Below are positions 1-12,279 of a DNA stretch of 64,000 nt, piece by piece. Origin of the DNA: Acanthochromis polyacanthus (lineage: Eukaryota; Chordata; Actinopteri; Pomacentridae). The translations under genes were made by a program, and so were the position numbers. Position 1 is the stretch's first letter; each line of letters begins with the position of its first letter. Below the pieces are notes generated by a model. That model was not told where the DNA came from. It was given only the letters and a program-made list of their open reading frames with translations, and did no database searches. The DNA lies in contig NC_067135.1 of NCBI RefSeq assembly GCF_021347895.1, forward strand, positions 25,414,441 through 25,478,440, given 5' to 3'.

Positions 1-205
1 CTTGATATGGCACACCTGTGAGGTGGGATGGATTATCTCAGCAAAGGAGAAGTGCTCACTATCACAGATTTAGACAGATTTGTGAACAATATTTGAGAGA
101 AATGGTGATATTGTGTATGTGGAAAAAGTTTTAGATCTTTGAGTTCATCTAATAAAAAATAAGAGCAAAAACAAGAGTGTTGTGTTTATATTTTTGTTGA
201 GTGTA
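1..205 (-). mobile_element. Tc1-like transposon terminus, cut by window edge
   Basis: This stretch is nearly identical to 18350-18555. Both end in the same terminal sequence (...TTGTTGAGTG followed by TA), which fits a Tc1-like element with a TA target. Read on the minus strand it starts CACTCAACAAAAATATAAA, a terminus I recognise from widespread fish Tc1-like elements. The part with transposase lies outside the window. Confidence 0.7.
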
Positions 206-1084
206 AAAAATAGATGTTAAGAAGCCAAATCAACATGGAAAATCTCACTGCTGATTTAAATTTAGCTGCTATCCACTTTAAGAAACCACTCGTGCAGCGA
301 CACTCTGCTCCCAGGGCTCCTGCAACACTTGTGAAACTCCCTAGAAGTCCTGTTTTGGATCTTGTTTATCAGGTCTACAGAAGTCAGTTTATTTGATCAT
401 CTAGAGCAGGTTTTCAGTTTACTTTTCACAACTGGAAGACAATGAGGGAAAAACACCGAGAATACAAAACAGCTTCTGCTGCACAGAATCATTTTTCTTC
501 AAGAATGAAGCTAAAGAAAAACACAAGTAAACAATAAAAGGTCACAACAATATCATAAAGTACTACATGGTCATAACTCAGGATTATAAAGCACTGGATG
601 TTTCATGTGTTTGGTTGAAAACTACGACATATAAGACAACTTCAGTGACATGGAGATAACAATCTTAAAGTTTCCATGTTTGGCATTCTACAAATGTTAG
701 CTGTGGTTCAATTATATTATTATACCTTTAAAATGGAAAACATGTTTTAATAAGATACAGACTGCTGAACTTGAGTAAGTTTTCAAACTACAGAAGAAAG
801 ATCTCTGCATGTATTGCTTTGTCTCAAGACTACCACAGGCACACATGAACTCCTCCTGGTTTTCTACCATTCCCTGCTCAGTCTCCAGCCAGCAATTGTC
901 TCCATGTTCACATAAAAGTGGGCGTTTAAACGGCATGTGACTCTTCTGCACAAAATGAAATGATGTGTGCAGCTGCTTCAGTCAACAAGTTGTTGTATTA
1001 ATGGATCATATAAACATTTCTGATGGTAAAAAGTGCTGCCACTGCAAATGCTGCATGAGAGGAAAGCTGAATAAAACTCATAAT

Positions 1085-1092
1085 AGATAGAC

Positions 1093-1139
<47 letters not shown>

Positions 1140-1142
1140 TAG
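1085..1142. repeat. (AGAC)n microsatellite
   Basis: Tetranucleotide AGAC/AGAT run of about 14 units. It creates a spurious minus-strand reading frame of Cys-Leu-Ser-Val repeats. Confidence 0.95.
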
Positions 1143-1339
1143 TGTAAATTCTGTCTTTTCACTATTGGGTCCTCCCAAATGGAATGAAGAGATATTGTTC
1201 TTTAAAAATAGTTTCAGTGCAATTTAATTCAACTATTATTGGACAGTCAGTGTTGATTTAAATCACACAGATCAACAACATTGGTGCTATTGGAGCTAAC
1301 AGAAGAAATAACTTGTATTGACAAGAATTCATGAGTGGA

Positions 1340-1800
1340 GTTTATATAAGTCCCAAAGAAGCATTTGATACCATAAATCATGAAATACTAATCAGTAGCT
1401 TGCAAAGGTTTGGCATAAGAGGAGTGGCGTTGAACTGGTTATAAAGTTATATTATTACTCTGTCCCCCTCAACCCGCCCGGCCAGCAGGCAGATGGGTCC
1501 CCCCTATATAGAGCTGGGTTCTGCTCGAGGTTTTTTCCCTGTTAAAAGGGTGTTTTCTTTGCCACTGTCACCTTTGGGCTTGCTCTGGAGGTCAGGCATA
1601 TGGGTTCTGTAAAGCGTCTTGAGACGATTTGATTGTAATTGACGCTATATAAATAAAATTGAATTGAATTGAAATTAGTAACAGGCACCAATTTGTGCAG
1701 ACTGAGCAAACAAAATCACATTTGTTGGGTATTATGTATGGTGTTCTACAAGGGTCAATATTTGGATTAAAACTGTGAATCATTTGAATTGTGGATTGAC
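1340..1800 (+). mobile_element. LINE reverse transcriptase relic, split by a SINE/LINE-tail insertion
   Basis: At about 1354-1447 the plus strand encodes KEAFDTINHEIL...GIRGVALNW, the palm-region pattern of fish Rex1/L2/CR1-type LINE reverse transcriptases. At about 1725-1780 it resumes as YGVLQGSIFGLKL, matching the downstream 'GVPQGSILGP' block. The two halves are separated by about 230 bases (1447-1676) that end in ATTGA repeats and resemble a fish SINE/LINE 3' tail. Stops interrupt both parts, so this is a dead fragment. Confidence 0.7.
1447..1676 (+). mobile_element. SINE/LINE 3'-tail repeat ending in (ATTGA)n
   Basis: The segment holds a 'CTATATAGAGCTGGGTTCTGCTCGAGG'-class consensus common in fish repeats, then 'GACGCTATATAAATAAAATT' and ATTGA repeats at the 3' end. 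It has no open frame of its own. It lies inside the LINE relic, so it inserted later. Confidence 0.6.
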
Positions 1801-2029
1801 AGGAAATTCTATCAATAAGTTTGAAAAAAAAACTTTGAAAACAACATTTTGCTGTTTGTAATCACTGATGCAATCTTAAAATGAATACAACGATAAATAA
1901 AAAGCTAAAAAAATGTTTACACAAAGACTGTTTGAAAAAGAAAACAGTGTGTAGCAGTAAACGTGCTGCAAGATTCATTGTAAACTAAATTAGCAGCTGA
2001 TAAAAGACAAAGTCAATGATTTACAGAGT

Positions 2030-2890
2030 TTATGAGGTTTAACTGGTTATAGTTAATATAATACAGAAAGTTCTGGTAAAGTTGGGTCTACATGCTGACT
2101 TGTGGTTCTTTTCTGCCCAAACTTTGGATTTTGCGCAATTTAACAAGACATCTGTTGGTTTTAACACTAAACTGTTCACTGTTGTATGGATTTCTTACTG
2201 TCACAGTAACAAATTGTTGTTTTATATCATAAACACTTAGAGATGTACTGATTTAGTTACTTTCAGGATTGCAGACAGAGTTCAAAGCCAAAAATAATCC
2301 CCTCCCTGTTAACATACAGCAACTGTTCAGAAGCAGCATCAGAAATAATGAATTGAGAGGATATTTAAACATTGAAAGGCTGTGCTCATATCACCATGAA
2401 GAGTCAATGTTTATCGGTTATTGGGGTAAAAGTTTTGAATATTCTGGATTTCAAAATGAGCTCAAAGCAATTTCAGAAAATTAAAATGTTTGAAAAATCT
2501 AATCATGTGGAACAGCAAAGTTGTTCTTGGGATTTTCTCAGATTGTTATAAATAGAAAGTGTGACGCAAACAGGAAAAGTAAGATATGAGATGTAAATAT
2601 GAAAGAATATTAAAAAATAAATAAATGTGAGTATCTTGTGTTGCTGTCATCAGTCAACACAGCTAACACAATGTAGCATTAAAACACAGCAGTGATAGTT
2701 GCTGGAAATGTTCCTCTGTACCCCTATGGAGATATTCCATTAAAAATCAGCTGTTTCCAGATAGAATAGCCATTTGCTACATTAACTATGTCTACACTGG
2801 ATTTATCATTCATTTAATGCTATCTTCATTGAAAGAACTGCTTTTCTTTCAAAAATAAGGACATTTCTAAGTGACCTTAAAGCTTTGAAC
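2030..2890. other. AT-rich intergenic DNA, nothing recognised
   Basis: No domain-like reading frame, RNA gene or clear terminal repeats were seen here. The 71-residue plus-strand frame at 2269-2484 matches no family I recognise and has no splice context. Confidence 0.5.
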
Positions 2891-2894
2891 AGGA

Positions 2895-3050
<156 letters not shown>

Positions 3051-3833
3051 CCTGAACAAAAACAAATTTCTTTTCACCAACTATAATGAAGCAACAAAAA
3101 CAAAAAAAATCACTTGATGTAAATCAAGGAGAACAGAACAAAAACAATAAACTGAATGGAATATTTAGAAAATAAGACAAGCCTTGCAAAATAATTCAAT
3201 TATGCAATTCAATAGACTTCAACAGTTCAAGTTTACAAAAACATTCACAGAATTAAGTTAAATTTAATTAAGCACAAAGTCCCTTTAAGTATTACTACAT
3301 CTGAATGGAGGGGGAAAAATGAACAAAGAAAAATAAACTGTTTTATTCTTATCACAGCAGCAGGTCGATGAAACATGGTTTTAATGTGCAAATCTGGCAT
3401 TCCCACTTCCAGCAGCAGTGTTTTAATGTGCATGCCTCAACATCCATTCAGCAGCTTGAAAACAGAAACCGTCCAGAGCAACACAGAGTAGCAGCTCACT
3501 GTGGAACTGAATGAATGGTTTTCAGGTGAACTACTGTAAACCTTGTTTGGAGTAAGAGGTGATATGAGATCCACTCACCACTTGTGATGGGGTCTGGATG
3601 TGAATCCAGGTTCCAGTCTTTTCTAGTTTGTTAGGGTTAGGGTTCCTCGGATTTTTGTAAACTGAACATGAGGGAAACCATGAGGGAAAGAGAACTCAGA
3701 AATGTAGCATAGCTGGTTAGAACACGGTTGGAATTATGTAAAAAATTTTTCTTTATAGTTGAATTTCATGGTAATTTTTAAAAATGTATTCAAATTTAAT
3801 CAGTTGTTTCCAGGTTTCACTAACACTATATTA

Positions 3834-4512
3834 TACACTGACAGTTATTAAAAACTTTGAGACCATGTTTTTCAGCATAATTTTTATTTTGAAGCCCGAA
3901 ACTGGATTTCTTCATATGAATCATTTGTTTAGCATGTTGGCATACAGAAACAAAAATCTAAAGTTTCAAGAATGATTTCAAAATGAAGAATTTCACAAAA
4001 GAAAACGGCACCTGCCAAACACAAAGTCACAACAGTCAATACCGAGTATGGCCTCCATTTGCTTGGATGCAGGCAGCAATCCGTCGGCGCATGCTTTGGA
4101 CCAGGCTTCTGATTGTGGGTTGGGAACAGCCCATACGCCTGGATACATCACTGTAGCTCAAACCGGCCTCCACCATACCCAGTGCCCGGAGACGTTGTTC
4201 ATGTGATAGACGCGGCATGATGCTGTTCACTGGACTAACAATGGTGGCCTTTTTTGGGCCTTTATATAGGCCTTCAAAACCCATTCTCAAATTGTGGAGA
4301 TACTCACTGAGTATTGCTTGGTGTGTATTTGGTTCACTTTTGCAAAGTGACCAACCCATGAGCAATGAATCAGGACAAAATGACAACTCATCATTATCTC
4401 AACTACCAGGGCACGAGATCATCAGTAAATCCACAATGAATAATTACAACCCCCCTACAAGTAGAATTCTGTGTACGTTTCTACCTCAAACTTTCTGTTG
4501 ACTGTCAGTGTA
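3834..4512 (-). mobile_element. Internally deleted Tc1/mariner element
   Basis: Inverted ends read TACACTGACAGT at both sides (left from 3834, right ending 4512) with TA outside each end, the Tc1/mariner signature. The element is about 680 bases, so most of the transposase is gone. Confidence 0.8.
4036..4230 (-). pseudogene. N-terminal helix-turn-helix fragment of a Tc1/mariner transposase
   Basis: The minus strand encodes PRLSHEQRLRALGMVEAG, then LSYSDVSRRMGCSQPTI. This is the paired-type helix-turn-helix that Tc1/mariner transposases use to bind their own inverted repeats. The frame ends about 50 residues into the domain at the stop near 4036, and no catalytic DDE region follows, so it cannot transpose by itself. 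It lies inside the 3834-4512 element. Such remnants can persist because the deleted element is mobilised in trans. Confidence 0.75.
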
Positions 4513-5096
4513 TAATTTCTCATAATAAAATTGTGGCACAACTTTGACAAAACAGTTTATTTGTGCAGCACATCTGTTAGCAAAAATCACAAACACTGAA
4601 AAGAAAGGAAGACAAACAGAAAAAATAAAAGTCAAGACAAAAAATATGTACACAAAAACATCATCCAAAGATACAAGTTAACACAGGAGATAAAACTAAA
4701 CACACAAAAAATCACTTCTACATGGTTCTGTAGAAGACTACACAATGACAAGGAAGTTTACATGAATTATTAAAGAGGAAATACAAAAACGTATCCCAAA
4801 ATTACTACAATTCCTGAATAGAATTAAATATTAGAAACCTGATCTTCACTTAAGTCTACATTTTATAACGGAGTTGCTGTCTTTTGCCAGAACTTTCAGT
4901 CTTTAAATAATCAACAGCAGATTGTTGGAGAGTTAAACTGTAGAATCACTGGGTTATAATTACGGTATAGCATTTTAATGACAGTATAAATCTGAAACTC
5001 GTCAAATAAACATTGAATCCGACACCGTTCAGCATTCAAAATGGAAATGAGTGTGCTAACTGGTTTTTAATTTGACTAAAATTAAAACATTAAACT

Positions 5097-8000
5097 TCAC
5101 TTTCCTTCATTGTCTGACTGTAGTTTGCTCTGAAGTGCTTTCTTGTGATTCTCCATCTCCTCTATTTGTTGTTTCATTTGCTCCCTGCTGATCTCTAGTT
5201 TCTGCTTCTTTTCTTTCTGTTTTTCAACCTCATCATATACAGCCTTCATTATACTCTCTGTGTTCATGTCCAGTTGTTGATGATCTTTACTTCTTTCCTC
5301 CAGGTTCCCCTTGACTTCAATCATGATGTCCACTAGTTTAAAGTATCCCTGTGCTCTGACTGCTGTCTTATCTCCCTCCTTCTTCATCACTTCTTCATTC
5401 ACTAACTTCATCTTCTTCACCTGTTCCTCCGATTTCTTATCTGCATCTTCCCTTTGGGATATGAGGTTTTCTTTCTGCATCTCCAGTTCCTTTGTTATTC
5501 TCTGTAGAGATTCAATCGTCTGTGTCACGTTTTTTTGTTCTTCCTCATTCTTCCTGCACTCCTCATCTAGTTTTGCCTTTTTCTTGTCCAAATCTTCTAT
5601 TTTATTGATTTCTGTCATCAGCTGTTGTCCCTCTTCCTTTGGATGTTGGAGCTGCTTCCTTTCTGCAGTAAAAACACGAGTTGAAAACATAAAACCCAAA
5701 GTTAAAACCACGTCTACTGGTGTCACAAGGTTGTTGATCAGATCACAAATGTAATGAAACATTTAAAACTATTGTCACACCCCTCCTGTGCCAGTGCGCT
5801 GACTCAGCTAATTAGGAGCAGCTGGGGAGAAGCACAGCTGAGCGCGATGAACAATCAGCTCGGTATAAAGCCTGGCGCTTCCCTCATTTCCCTGCTGCGT
5901 CATTACCACATACCTCCTGCATCATGTTCCTGCCAGAAACATGCTACACTCTGCTGCGAGGACTCTGCTCCCTGGATTAATGGATCACCTCATCTGCCAC
6001 CCCACTGCATACTACTCCTCGTCATACACATTCCATTGTCTGGACTCTGCTCTCAGTGAAACACCTTGCTGGTTCCATCCTCACTCTTCACCCCGGAATC
6101 CCTCGTACCCTCTACACCCTGCACACTACCTGCCACTCCGCCGCGAGCGCCGCGCTCACTGGTTTTTCGGATTACTTCACCTGTTCGTCACCCTTCCTCT
6201 GTTCAGAAACCTCCGGCATCTGTTCTCAGTCTGTCTGCCCCGTTGTACGCACCACATCCCTGCCACTGGATCATCTGCTCTGCCTTCGTCCAGTCTCCTG
6301 ACCCCCCCTGAACATTAGTGAGTTGCCTCTCCCCGTTTTTAGTTCAGTAAACCCTACATCACGGTCCTGCACCGTCACCCTTAGTTTAACTTAGTTTCGT
6401 TTTTCCCTCTTCCTGTTAATTCCCCTGTGCCTCCCTTATGGAGTGCTTCTTTGTTTAATATTTTGTTCAATAAATTATTATTAATTTATCCTGCCTGTCT
6501 GTCGCCTGCTGCATGGGTTCACACCACCCGCATTCATGACAACCATAAGGTAAATAAACTTTATTTGCAGTTTTACCTTGATGTTGTAACATTTGAAAAA
6601 AATCTAAATTTTCACTTTTATATGTGAACATTAGGTGAATATTTATGACTGTGTTCTGATCATGTTTTTTTAGCTTGAAAACTTAATCATTGCAGAGCTT
6701 TGACATAAAATGCTTTTTTGAATAAATCAAACACAGTTTTGACTCACTGATTTTGTTTTGCTTCCATTTCCAGACAAAAAGCGAGACTGTAAAAACCAAC
6801 ATGAGGCCAAAAATCACACTAAAGGCAACAGGGCCAGTACAGTTAGACGAGACCTCGAAGAAATCATCTGAAATCATAAAAACACTGCAGTTACAAATCA
6901 CCAAACCTCAACTGTTCTCAACTGAAACTCATCATTTCCGTCATTATTTCTACCTGGAACATGGATCCATGTCTCTCTGGTCTGGTTGATGTTTTTCTGC
7001 TGGACTCTGCAGGTGAACTTGTTGCTGTGTTTCTTCTCCACAGTCACTTTTCTGCTGACAGTATAGAGGTCATCAGGACCTCTGACTGTCTCTGTAGGTC
7101 CAGCAGAGAGGAGGTTTCCATCACCGTCCAGCCACAACACCTCAGGCTCTGGATACCAGCCTGCAGACTCACACTGTAACATCACTGAATTGCTGCTTTT
7201 ATCAGTCACTGCTACAACAGGTGAGGAGGCAGCACCTGGAAATATGGGAGACATAATATAAAACACTTGCACATACTCGTAGCAGAAATTTACATTCTGC
7301 TTCATCTTGTTTTACTGTTTTAAAGATGCATGAAATAAACACAGTGCAGAATCTTTACATTTGTCAAAAAAAATAAGCTTGTTATTGGTGTTCTGTTCTG
7401 TTGTTTGTGCTAATGCACTAAACAGCAGCTCAGAAGACTGGTCCTTCTTGGAGTTTCTGGGTTGTTTCTGGAAGGGGTTCTCGCTGGGAACTCCATAGTT
7501 CTCCTGGGGGACTTTAACGCTCATGGAGGCAATAGTGGAAAAACTAGGAGTGTAACAATTGGGAGGAACGGACTGACCGATCTGAACCTGAGTGATGTTC
7601 TGTTATTGGACTTCTGTGCTAGTCATAGATTACCCATAAGGAAGGCCATGTTTTTGCCTAAGGTGTCTCAGAAGTGTACCTGGTACCAGAGAACCTTAGC
7701 TTGATGATCAGCTTTGTAGTCATCAGACCTCCATTAGTATGTCTGAAAAGACCTGTAAGCCCAAACATACAGTGAGGATGAACTGGGAACATCTGGTGGA
7801 GGCTCCTGATTCAACTTAAACTCTGGAAGATTTTCTCCTGCATCCTGTAGGAGTTTAGGGGACATAGAATCTGTAAGGAGCTGTGGCTGCAACCTAAAAA
7901 CCCTGCTGGTGGATACCAGCTGTGAAGGAAGCTGTCAGGTTGAAGAAAGAGGCTTTCTGAAACAGCAGAAAGGTAAAATCCACAAAAATGGCTGCAGCTG

Positions 8001-8913
8001 TAGCTCTGTGGAAGTTACAGTGGGAGTATGGCAAAAAGGGATCGATGGTACGAGCCATTTGGTCCTCATACACCCAAAATGAGAGCTGAGTTTGCTTGTC
8101 ACAAAATCAAACATGTTTAGTGGACTGTTCCTGCTATTCATGGACAGGATCTCAAGGCGCTGCAGAAAAGACTTCAGTGTTTCAGAAAATCTAGCTCAAG
8201 TAAATCACCAATAATTCTGATCATCATCGTACAAAGAACAATTACAAATTACAACACTACTACTAATCACATTTATGGCTTTTAAAGACATCAGTTGTAG
8301 CTACAAAATGACTCAAGTTCTCCTTCATGAAGAACTTGCATTTTTTCAGTTACAACCAAGTGCTTCATCTTTATATAAATTATTATATAAAATGCATACA
8401 TAAAACAGAAAGCTACACATTTTATTAAAAGCTAGTTTAGTCAGTTTTTGTTCATCTACTGCAGCACGTTTTCTTACCCACGGTGAGTTGGACGAAAGAT
8501 TCCCTCCATAACGAGGGAAGGTAGCAACTGTATTTTCCTGCATCAGACATTTTGACCCTGAGGAGCTTCAGGGAGATGTTTCCATTGATCATCTGATCCA
8601 CAAACAGAACAGTGCGGTACTGATACCAGGGGTTCTGGTTGTGATACACCAGCCGTCCATCCTGGTGAACGTGGACGTACTCTGGGTCTAAACCAGGTCT
8701 GGTCCACTCCACAGCCATGGAACTGGCACTGATGGGAGGTTGAAGGTGACACGGCAGCAGGACGTCCTCACCAGCCAGAGCAATGACTGATGGAGGTGAA
8801 GAAATCAGCTGTGACTGTGCTGCAAAGACAGGAACACAATGGATTCAGTCTGCATGACCACATTATCTAGGAAAATTAATAACTGTGTTCCACCACTAAT
8901 ACACACACACGCA

Positions 8914-8945
<32 letters not shown>

Positions 8946-8961
8946 TGCATACTTACATACA

Positions 8962-9001
<40 letters not shown>

Positions 9002-11119
9002 AGTATGTATGTATTATGTATGTATGGTAACTTTGTATATCCATATTTGTGAAGATCATGCTGAGTTAAAGTCCTTCTAAGGACATTGTGTCTGATCAAC
9101 TCTCCTCACCTCAGTTTGAGGATTCAGGTCAGACCTGGGCAAACTGCAGCCCGCGGGCCACATTCGGCCCCTTGTACGTCCCTGTCTGGCCCGCGTGAGG
9201 CCAATCATAAACAACATAAATCAAACAAACATCTGTCTTTTTTTACTTTTGATTTGAAATTTGAAATTTTATTTTGAAAAGCGTTACGGTACGTAACTTT
9301 TCTATGAACGTGAAAAATGTTGGACTTTTAAAGAGAATGCAGGATAAAGCGACAGAAATTAACCCTGTGCAGAAATTGACATTTTTGCATTGTATTATCC
9401 ATCAGGAAATGTTGTGTAAGACAGTGTTAAAAATAAAACATGTTGTTGATGCTGTAACTAAAACAGTCACCTTCATTACAGCGAAAGCATTAAATCACAG
9501 ACAATTTGTTGCATTTTTGGAGGAAAATGAGATTGAACATGGTGACATAAGCTATCACTGCACTGATAGGTGGCTCAGCCTTGGCAAGGTACTGAAAAGT
9601 TTCTGGGACCTGAGAGACCAGATTCAGGATTTCTATGTTAAGAAAGGTCATGACATCCCAGAACTTTCAGATAAAGACTGGGTGGCAGACCTCTGATTCG
9701 CTGTGGATGTGACTGGACAATTGAACGAACTAAATGTCAAACTGCAGTGCAAGGGCCTTTTTGTGCATGAGATGTACAGTGCAGTGAAGGCTTTCATGAG
9801 AAAATTGCAGCTTCTCTCAAGCCAAGTGAACATTCTGACCCACAACACTAAAGGAAGCCAAAAGACCAGGCGATCACCTCCAAAAGTACTCAACCATGTT
9901 AGAAGCACTGCATGCAGAGTTTTCAAGGCGATTTCAAGATTTCAAAACTCTTGAGAGTGAAATGCACATGGTTTCTTCTCCCTTCAGCTGCAGTGTGGAT
10001 GATGCACCAAGTGAAGTTCAGATGGAACTCATTGACCTGCAGTCTGACACACTATGGCAGAGCACTTCAGGTCAGTCTCACTGCTGGACTTCTACTCCCC
10101 CCTCAAAGAGGAGAACTTTCCACACCTGAGGAGGCATGCTCAGAGGATCCTAGCCCTCTTTGGATCTACCTATCATTGTGAACAGACATTCTCAGTGATG
10201 AAGTTCAACAAATCAAAACACAGATCCTCTATGACTGATGACCACCTCTCAGCTGTCCTTCTAATTGCCACTTCAGACATTCAGCCAGATTTCAATGCCC
10301 TCGTTCATGCCCAGAACAGACTGGATTATTCTCACTGAAGAGGTAACATGAGGTGGAAAACATTACAAGTTATTGTTTGTTGTATTGCTGTATTTTCATT
10401 CATTTCATTGTTTGTGGAGATGAACAAGTTAAAAATGAATTGCACTGATTCAATAATAGTTTTTGTTTTCTTATTTGACCTATAGACCACAATTTCACAG
10501 AACCTAATATAAATATTTACAGAGTGCTTTATTCTTCTGATTATCAGTACCAGCTATTCAAAATATTTAATTTAGAGCATTTTACAATGGAAGAAAGTTG
10601 GTGGCCCTCTAAAACAATTCGGGTTTCTCATGTGGCCCCTGGTAAAAATTAATTGCCCACCCCTGATTCAGGTTAAGGTCCTCGTGCATGTCACAGTCAT
10701 CATGGTCCCCACAAAGCAGCTACACAAACGTGTGTGTGTATATATTTCTCTCTGTCTATCCCTATCTATATGTCAAGACAGATAGACATACAGACATATT
10801 TCATCCTTTATTTATTTTATAGACCATCTGTGTTGTCTTGAATTACATGCAACATCTAGTAAATATATTTTACAATATATTTATTTTAAGATATTATGAT
10901 ATAATTATTTTCATAGTTTTCACAATTTTGTGCAGAGATTTTATTTCTGTTATATGTATTTTTTTTCCAGCAAAGACACATATTCTTGCGATAGTTCTGT
11001 GATTTAACTGTAATTATGTCTGAGTTTCTGAAGCATTGCTGGTGTTCCAGTTTACCTTCAGTTACTGGGAGGTTGTAGAGGACAAGTAGCCAGAATCCAA
11101 ACCAGCTAAACAGATGCAT
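5097..11119 (-). CDS. Gene A: butyrophilin-like Ig membrane protein with coiled-coil tail
   Basis: Predicted CDS (minus) joins 11119-11056, 8819-8478, 7235-6954, 6867-6748 and 5662-5097, giving 457 residues. All junctions are GT-AG and all introns are phase 1. Order: signal peptide (start MHLFSWFG), V-set Ig (Cys in LLPCHL, Trp in VEWTRP, Cys in DAGKYSCYLP), C-type Ig ([16 protein letters not shown] ... FTCRVQQ), a membrane segment ([20 protein letters not shown], then KWKQNK), and about 190 residues of Lys/Glu-rich coiled coil ending in a stop. BTN/MOG-like proteins are cell-surface modulators of lymphocytes; that role is inferred from family. There is no B30.2 domain. N-glycosylation sequons occur at NIS (V-set), NQT (C-set) and NCT (stalk). 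Introns carry a solo LTR, a LINE fragment and a hAT element. An upstream in-frame Met at 11161 is possible but a poorer signal-peptide start. Confidence 0.85.
5773..6541 (+). mobile_element. Solo-LTR-like insertion in gene A intron
   Basis: This 769-base block starts TGTCAC and ends ATGACA, with flanking ACTAT / ACCAT as a 5-base duplication with one mismatch. It holds a TATA-like GGTATAAAGCC near 5862 and an AATAAA near 6468, the layout of an LTR. The matching intron next to gene D (63150 onward) lacks it, which marks it as an insertion after the duplication. Its long plus-strand reading frames match no protein I know. Confidence 0.65.
7440..7960 (+). mobile_element. LINE endonuclease fragment in gene A intron
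   Basis: The plus strand encodes VLLGDFNAHGGNSGK..., then IGRNGLTDLNLSDVLLLDF and KCTWYQRTLA. GDFNAH is the metal and phosphate site motif of the APE-type endonuclease of fish LINEs (RTE-like; subfamily not certain). The frame stops at 7704 and degraded LINE-like sequence continues for a few hundred bases. There is no reverse transcriptase here, so it is a dead fragment. Confidence 0.7.
8899..8996. repeat. (AC)/(GCAC)n and (TA)n microsatellite
   Basis: Compound AC/GC tetranucleotide run followed by a TA run within the gene A first intron, upstream of the V-set exon. Confidence 0.9.
9130..10665 (+). mobile_element. hAT transposon with 8-base target duplication
   Basis: The left end reads CAGACCTGGGCAAACT and the right end, reversed, CAGGGGTGGGCAATTA. 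They are imperfect inverted repeats flanked on both sides by the identical octamer ATTCAGGT (9122-9129 and 10666-10673). An 8-base duplication is the hAT hallmark. It sits in the first intron of gene A and carries a broken transposase. Confidence 0.9.
9274..10338 (+). pseudogene. hAT transposase, broken (GTF2IRD2/Charlie-like)
   Basis: The plus strand reads HRQFVAFLEENEIEHGD, then HCTDRWLSLGKVL, typical of the hAT transposase group domesticated in vertebrate GTF2IRD2. The C-terminal dimerisation region appears at 10054-10338 (LALFGSTYHCEQTFSVMKF...). The frame has an in-frame TGA at 9694-9696, then shifts to another frame near 9890 and back near 10050. The N-terminal zinc finger is missing. 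These breaks show a non-functional relic. Nothing suggests host use. Confidence 0.8.
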
Positions 11120-11602
11120 TTCCTCCTGAGAACCAAAAGAATAAAACATGATTGCTTTCATTTGCTCATTTTATTTTAACTAATTCAGATGAAATGAAAT
11201 GAATTCAGGATAAGTAAAGATATATTCAGTTTACAAGACAGTTATCTGACCTCTTAACCTCATTCTTCAAATTTCTCAGAGATATTCATCTAATAAATAT
11301 AATTTGAGAGTCTTAACCTTAATATCTATGCTTACTTTGTAAATGTTTAATGTTAATCCCATTACTCAGCTGGAAAACAGGAAATAATGTGATTCTTTAT
11401 GTGCATCAATTTTTTTGTGTTTCCACACAACAGCCGACATGATCCAAGCTTTGTGTTTGTTCGGTCAAAACTGAGTTTTAAAACATTTCAAGCAGCAGCA
11501 AAACAATAAAAACATGTAATAATACAACAAATTCTTCCAAAAGTAGAATTATTTCTTTACCATCACATTGTCATTTAAAAATATGGTTTGAAGTCAGCTT
11601 AC

Positions 11603-11660
11603 CGTTGAACAAAGCTGCTGCTAGTTTGTCCTGAAGACCTTTGTTCTGTATTGGATCCTT
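11603..11660 (-). other. Possible 5' UTR exon of gene A
   Basis: Reading the minus strand, a stretch ending TTGTTCAACG is followed by GTAAGC, a good splice donor. It lies about 480 bases upstream of the signal-peptide exon. The 5' boundary and promoter cannot be fixed from sequence alone. Confidence 0.35.
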
Positions 11661-11669
11661 TATGATTTC

Positions 11670-12120
11670 ATACCTAGATGAACCTTGATGTGACTGGTTG
11701 CTTTGTTTTTTATTACTGACCTACTAGTTAAATATTACCACAAGATAAAGACTTAACTGTTGCCACAAGGATTTTTAATCTACTTTCTTTCCTGCTCAGA
11801 CTGTGTGCAGAGGTAAACTTTGTGAATATTTTCGTCTCTGTTTTGTCTTTATTTGTCAGCATTTTCTGGCCTTAATTTAACATTAAAATTTGCATTAGCT
11901 TTTAAATGTGTTCTTATATTATACTTGTTTCTAAGAAATAAAACATAATTTTGAACAGCTTTGTCTAGGTGAGCTCATCTGTTTTATTAACACTAAAGTA
12001 ACCTGTTGGTTGTAGCTGTTTAAGTGCACACAGTCACATTTTATACTAATAAATTCCACATCACACAGAAAGCATAACAAAAATCAAACAGCTGATCTGT
12101 TGGCCTTCTGGAGGAATGTT
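11670..12120. other. Intergenic region between genes A and F, nothing recognised
   Basis: AT-rich sequence with no supported gene, RNA or terminal repeat. Genes A and F are divergent around this interval, so promoters for either could lie here, but no core promoter motif is convincing. Confidence 0.4.
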
Positions 12121-12126
12121 TTTAGG

Positions 12127-12270
12127 ACAAAAAAAATGAAGGTATTTGGTCACAATGAGCAGGAACGTGTTTGGAGGAGAGAAGGTGAGACCTTTAAACC
12201 AAACCTACCATCAAGCATGGAGGTGGCAACATCATGCTCTGTAGAACTGGAGCTATATAGAAAGTAAATG
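12127..12270 (+). mobile_element. Tc1-like transposase remnant
   Basis: A short stretch reads VFGGEKVRP and, in another frame, resembles the 'KHGGGSIMLW' block of Tc1 transposases (ATCAAGCATGGAGGTGGCAA). It is about 140 bases, frame-shifted, and has no recognisable ends. Confidence 0.45.
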
Positions 12271-12279
12271 GAATGATGA

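Noticed and set aside
5311..5754. 147-residue plus-strand frame opposite the gene A coiled coil (and 62698-63141 opposite gene D)
   Set aside because: It is the antisense shadow of a Lys/Glu-rich exon, giving Ser/Phe-rich sequence.
5754..6318. Several overlapping plus-strand frames of 80-125 residues
   Set aside because: They lie in the solo-LTR-like block, have low-complexity Pro/Ser/His composition and match no family I recognise.
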